The notes below the pieces were generated by a model. That model saw only the letters and a list, made by a program, of their open reading frames with translations, did no database searches and had not been told where the DNA came from. Shown here one piece after another: positions 6,385-8,496 of a stretch of DNA of 8,496 nucleotides (positions are counted from its first letter, which is position 1; each line of letters opens with the position of its first letter). Source of the DNA: Planctomycetota bacterium (GTDB lineage: Bacteria; Planctomycetota; Brocadiia; SM23-32); contig JAGYMJ010000111.1 of NCBI GenBank assembly GCA_018400625.1, forward strand, positions 1 to 8,496, in the 5' to 3' direction. A program made the translations under genes and the position numbers.

Positions 6385-6933
6385 ATGGCGAAAAAACAAA
6401 GTCCGGAACCTGTGAAGTTAATCTGCCCTGCTCTGGCACGTGATGACGGTTGGTTTGAGCGGGCGGAGGTTGAACTTCAGGATGAATTCGGCCCTGTAGA
6501 CTTAACAAGTGAAACATGGGATTTTGATTATACCGACTATTATACTGAAGAGATGGGGGAAGGATTGAAACGCCGTATCTACAGCTTCCGTAAACTGATC
6601 GACCCGGGAGAGTTGGCCGCAATTAAAAATCTGACCAATGAAAAAGAGACGAGATTCGCGGATAAATCATCCGGAAACAGAGCGGTAAATCTTGACCCGG
6701 GCTATATATCACACAGCAAACTCGTCCTGGCTTCAACCAAAAATTATTCTCATCGTATCTATATCGGAGAGGGGATTTTCGCTGAAATCACACTGGAATG
6801 GCATAAAAATAATTTTGAACCTTTGAAGCTGACCTACCCCGATTACCGAACAAACGCCTATCGTGATTTCTTCGCCCTCGTAAGATCGGTTTATGCTTCT
6901 CAAGTGGAGAAAGAGTGTATGTGTTATGGATGA
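6385..6933 (+). CDS. DUF4416 family protein
   Basis: This 182-residue soluble protein of unknown function matches my recollection of the DUF4416 family. It shows the opening PVKLICPALARDD (9-21), FDYTDYYTEEMGEGLKRRIY (47-66), the strongly conserved-looking block from RAVNLDPGYI (99-108) through KLVLASTKN (112-120) to HRIYIGEGIFAEITL (123-137), and TYPDYRTNAY (150-159). There is no signal peptide or membrane segment. The reaction is not known. AGGTGA at 6375-6380, overlapping the proS stop, is the likely ribosome binding site, so translation may be coupled to proS. Its 3' end overlaps the next gene by 8 nt. It ends in a Cys-rich tail, ECMCYG. Confidence 0.85.
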   Translation: MAKKQSPEPVKLICPALARDDGWFERAEVELQDEFGPVDLTSETWDFDYTDYYTEEMGEGLKRRIYSFRKLIDPGELAAIKNLTNEKETRFADKSSGNRAVNLDPGYISHSKLVLASTKNYSHRIYIGEGIFAEITLEWHKNNFEPLKLTYPDYRTNAYRDFFALVRSVYASQVEKECMCYG

Positions 6934-7195
6934 ACTCAAAAAACATAGCGGAGAAAACGTCGTTTTAGATACGAAAGGACCGTTCCTCTACGTCGGCGAA
7001 TTGCTGACAGTACAGGAAAACTCCGTCGTGTTGAAAAATGCGGATGTGCATGACAAACATTCTTCCAATACATCTTCGGAGCGTTATCTGATCGACACCA
7101 AGAAGTTCGGCATTCGAATGAACAGAAAATCGGTGACCGTCCTGCAAAGGGAACTGATAAGCTTCTCTTTGCTTGAAGACGTCCATGATTATTAA
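6926..7195 (+). CDS. Small Sm/Lsm-like beta-barrel protein, unknown function
   Basis: This 89-residue protein starts at MDELKKHSGE. It alternates short hydrophobic strands and turns: NVVLDTKG, FLYVGELLTVQENSVVLKNADVHD (about 20-43), then SERYLIDTKKFGIR (51-64) and SVTVLQRELISFSLLEDV. That pattern of a barrel ending in a basic segment is typical of Sm/Lsm-type folds, where a G-E/T-L turn followed by V-L-x-N/D-A-x-V-H is common. RNA binding is only inferred. An ATG at 6893 would extend it by 11 residues (MLLKWRKSVCV) but would overlap the upstream gene by 41 nt; I prefer 6926, which overlaps by 8 nt and has AAAGAG at 6910-6915, 10 nt upstream. The tight overlap with the DUF4416 gene points to coupled translation and a shared role. 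Confidence 0.75.
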   Translation: MDELKKHSGENVVLDTKGPFLYVGELLTVQENSVVLKNADVHDKHSSNTSSERYLIDTKKFGIRMNRKSVTVLQRELISFSLLEDVHDY

Positions 7196-7206
7196 GGCGT
7201 GCTGCT

Positions 7207-8256
7207 ATGGCTAAATTTATCTTCCCACCCCCTGTGACGGAAAATTTGATTGATGATTCTGTAATAGGAATCACGACGACGGTCCCCGCTGAACTGATAT
7301 TCGCGGCCGGAAAGCTTCCCCTGGATGTCAATAACCTGCTCGTGACATCGGAATCTCCTGATGGGTTGATAAGAAAGGCAGAAATCTGTGGATTTCCAAG
7401 AACCTGTTGCGCCTGGACGAAAGGCATTTATGCGGCTGTCCATGAATACGGCATCAAAAAAATGGTCGTCGTGGTCCAGGGTGATTGCAGTAATACTCAT
7501 GCCCTGGCTGAAAGACTGCGATTTGACGGCGTGGAGTGCATTCCCTTCGCCTTCCCCTACCAGCCGAACGACAATGAAATGACGGAGGAACTCTGTAAAT
7601 TTGCCCGCCGTCTTGGTGTGGATTGGGAAAATGCTGAAATCTGGAGGGAGAAGTTGAATGCAGGCAGAAGTAAAGCCCGGGCTATAGATGATCTAACCTG
7701 GAAACAGAAAAAGGTTTACGGGATAGAAAATCACCTGTGGCAGGTCTCGGCCAGTGATTTCTGCCTGGATATTGAACGCTATGAACGCGCGGCCTCCCGT
7801 TTTTTGGAAAAAGCAAAAGAACGTCAGCCGATAGAAGCTCAAGTCAACCTGGGGATGGTGGGCGTGCCACCGATCGTACCGGGAATCTATGAGTTCATCG
7901 AATCCAAAGGCGGCCATATCATTTATAATGAGACTCAAAGGCAGTTCACCATGCCGGAAACGGCGAATTCCCTGTCACGCCAATATACCGCCTACACTTA
8001 TCCTTACGATTTAGAGTATCGGCTAAAAGATATTCAGGAAGAAATCCGGCGCCGTGGTCTGCAAGGGATTATTCATTACGTTCAAAGCTTTTGCTATCGG
8101 CGTATAGAAGATGTCATGCTGCGGGACGCCCTGTCGGTACCGGTGCTCACCATAGAGCAGGATCGACCGGGCAGTCTTTCCGGACAGATCAAAACACGTC
8201 TGGAAGCTTTTGTTGAAATAATTACGGCCAAAATAGCAGGACATAAAATTTTTTAG
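7207..8256 (+). CDS. 2-hydroxyacyl-CoA dehydratase D-component-like Fe-S protein (HgdB/BcrC family)
   Basis: This 349-residue protein resembles one subunit of the 2-hydroxyacyl-CoA dehydratase / benzoyl-CoA reductase family, whose members bind [4Fe-4S] clusters and use an ATP-driven activator for radical or low-potential chemistry. Family-like features are GITTTVPAELIFAAGKLPL (21-39), FPRTCCAWTKGIYAA (63-77), QGDCSNTHALAERL (91-104), YVQSFCYRRIEDVML (291-305) and GQIKTRLEAFVEII (326-339). Likely cluster ligands are C67 or C68, C94 and C296; C61, C111, C130 and C186 are extra. At 349 residues it is shorter than many homologues (about 380-430). No partner subunit or activator ATPase is in the window, so it may be a homodimeric double-cubane-type protein or have partners elsewhere. 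The substrate is unknown. AAGG at 7194-7197 is a suitable ribosome binding site 9 nt before the start; the gap from the previous gene is 11 nt. Confidence 0.8.
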   Translation: MAKFIFPPPVTENLIDDSVIGITTTVPAELIFAAGKLPLDVNNLLVTSESPDGLIRKAEICGFPRTCCAWTKGIYAAVHEYGIKKMVVVVQGDCSNTHALAERLRFDGVECIPFAFPYQPNDNEMTEELCKFARRLGVDWENAEIWREKLNAGRSKARAIDDLTWKQKKVYGIENHLWQVSASDFCLDIERYERAASRFLEKAKERQPIEAQVNLGMVGVPPIVPGIYEFIESKGGHIIYNETQRQFTMPETANSLSRQYTAYTYPYDLEYRLKDIQEEIRRRGLQGIIHYVQSFCYRRIEDVMLRDALSVPVLTIEQDRPGSLSGQIKTRLEAFVEIITAKIAGHKIF

Positions 8257-8270
8257 GATAGGTGAGGATC

Positions 8271-8289
8271 AGGAACTTTTTTCCTTTTT
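8271..8289 (+). terminator. Weak hairpin plus T-tract after the last gene
   Basis: AGGAA (8271-8275) pairs with TTCCT (8281-8285) around a 5-nt loop and is followed by four Ts, 15 nt after the last stop codon. The stem is short and AU-rich, so it is at best a weak intrinsic terminator. Confidence 0.3.
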
Positions 8290-8329
8290 CGCCATGTTCT
8301 TCTTTTATTTCTTCGGTTATTATTTTGTT

Positions 8330-8358
8330 TTGACAAATGGAGTCTCAGGGCATAAAAT
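8330..8358 (+). promoter_or_regulatory. Near-consensus sigma70-type promoter
   Basis: TTGACA at 8330-8335 is a perfect -35 and TAAAAT at 8353-8358 matches the -10 at five of six positions, with the ideal 17-nt spacer. Transcription would start near 8365 and run rightward through the G8 tract (8414-8421), the second 14-nt tag and its hairpin, out of the window. No open frame of note starts in the 130 nt seen, so the product is either a small RNA or a gene beyond the edge. Confidence 0.55.
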
Positions 8359-8449
8359 GAAGGCAAGGGTGTCTCATAATGTCTAAAATCTTGGTATGAA
8401 AGAAACGCTGGATGGGGGGGGAACCCGGCATAATGAACGAAGATGAAGC

Positions 8450-8496
8450 GTAAGTCCTCAGTGGTACCCGTGGCATCCCCACCGTGCCTTGTGCCG
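8450..8496 (+). repeat. 14-nt tag copy 2 with hairpin, truncated by window end
   Basis: GTAAGTCCTCAGTG (8450-8463) repeats 192-205 exactly. It runs directly into a hairpin: GGTAC (8463-8467) with GTGCC (8484-8488), a small internal mismatch, then GTGG (8470-8473) with CCAC (8479-8482) around a 5-nt loop. The final bases, ACCGTGCCTTGTGCCG (8481-8496), resemble the start of the left arm at 248-265. The element is probably incomplete because the window ends here. Confidence 0.5.

Noticed and set aside
6893..6925. Upstream ATG for the small barrel protein
   Set aside because: It would add an atypical segment (MLLKWRKSVCV) and a 41-nt overlap; the ATG at 6926 has better spacing and gives a more natural N-terminus.

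Overview
The window reads as one tightly packed plus-strand gene cluster (555-8256) between two non-coding, repeat-bearing flanks. The genes suggest a Gram-negative-type anaerobic or facultatively anaerobic bacterium. The 2-hydroxyacyl-CoA dehydratase-type protein at the 3' end indicates oxygen-sensitive Fe-S chemistry. A Planctomycetota-like or deltaproteobacterial-like lineage, probably uncultured, is my best guess. It rests on remembered family distribution (DUF4416, the small barrel protein, the SurA-N/TPR pair), not on a search, so placement is low confidence.

Layout: (i) 1-554 has no convincing complete gene. It holds a possible last scrap of an upstream coding region (stop at 57-59), a 14-nt tag at 192-205, a large imperfect fold-back inverted repeat at 247-497 with a 25-nt perfect inner core, and two weak promoter candidates. 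(ii) 555-8256 holds seven genes in one direction with gaps of 18, 55, 43, 8, -8 and 11 nt, so a single operon is likely. The order is: a membrane-anchored SurA-N/PpiD-like protein with large acidic inserts; ribF (FMN/FAD synthesis); a membrane-anchored YfgM-like TPR protein with an acidic pentapeptide-repeat tail; proS (prolyl-tRNA synthetase with editing domain); a DUF4416 protein; an 89-residue protein that looks like a small Sm/Lsm-type beta barrel; and a HgdB/BcrC-type 2-hydroxyacyl-CoA dehydratase D-component-like protein. (iii) 8257-8496 is non-coding. It has a weak terminator-like hairpin, a near-consensus sigma70 promoter (TTGACA-17-TAAAAT) firing out of the window, a G8 tract, and a second exact copy of the 14-nt tag followed by another hairpin cut by the window end.

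How the genes may work together: the first and third genes have the architecture of the E. coli PpiD/YfgM pair, inner-membrane partners associated with the Sec translocon, and both carry acidic low-complexity segments on the predicted periplasmic side. ribF and proS supply flavin cofactors and charged tRNA-Pro. The last three genes (DUF4416, barrel protein, dehydratase-like Fe-S protein) are nearly overlapping and of unknown joint function; they are the best candidate here for an undescribed functional unit. The fold-back repeat and the shared tag suggest a dispersed intergenic repeat family in this genome.
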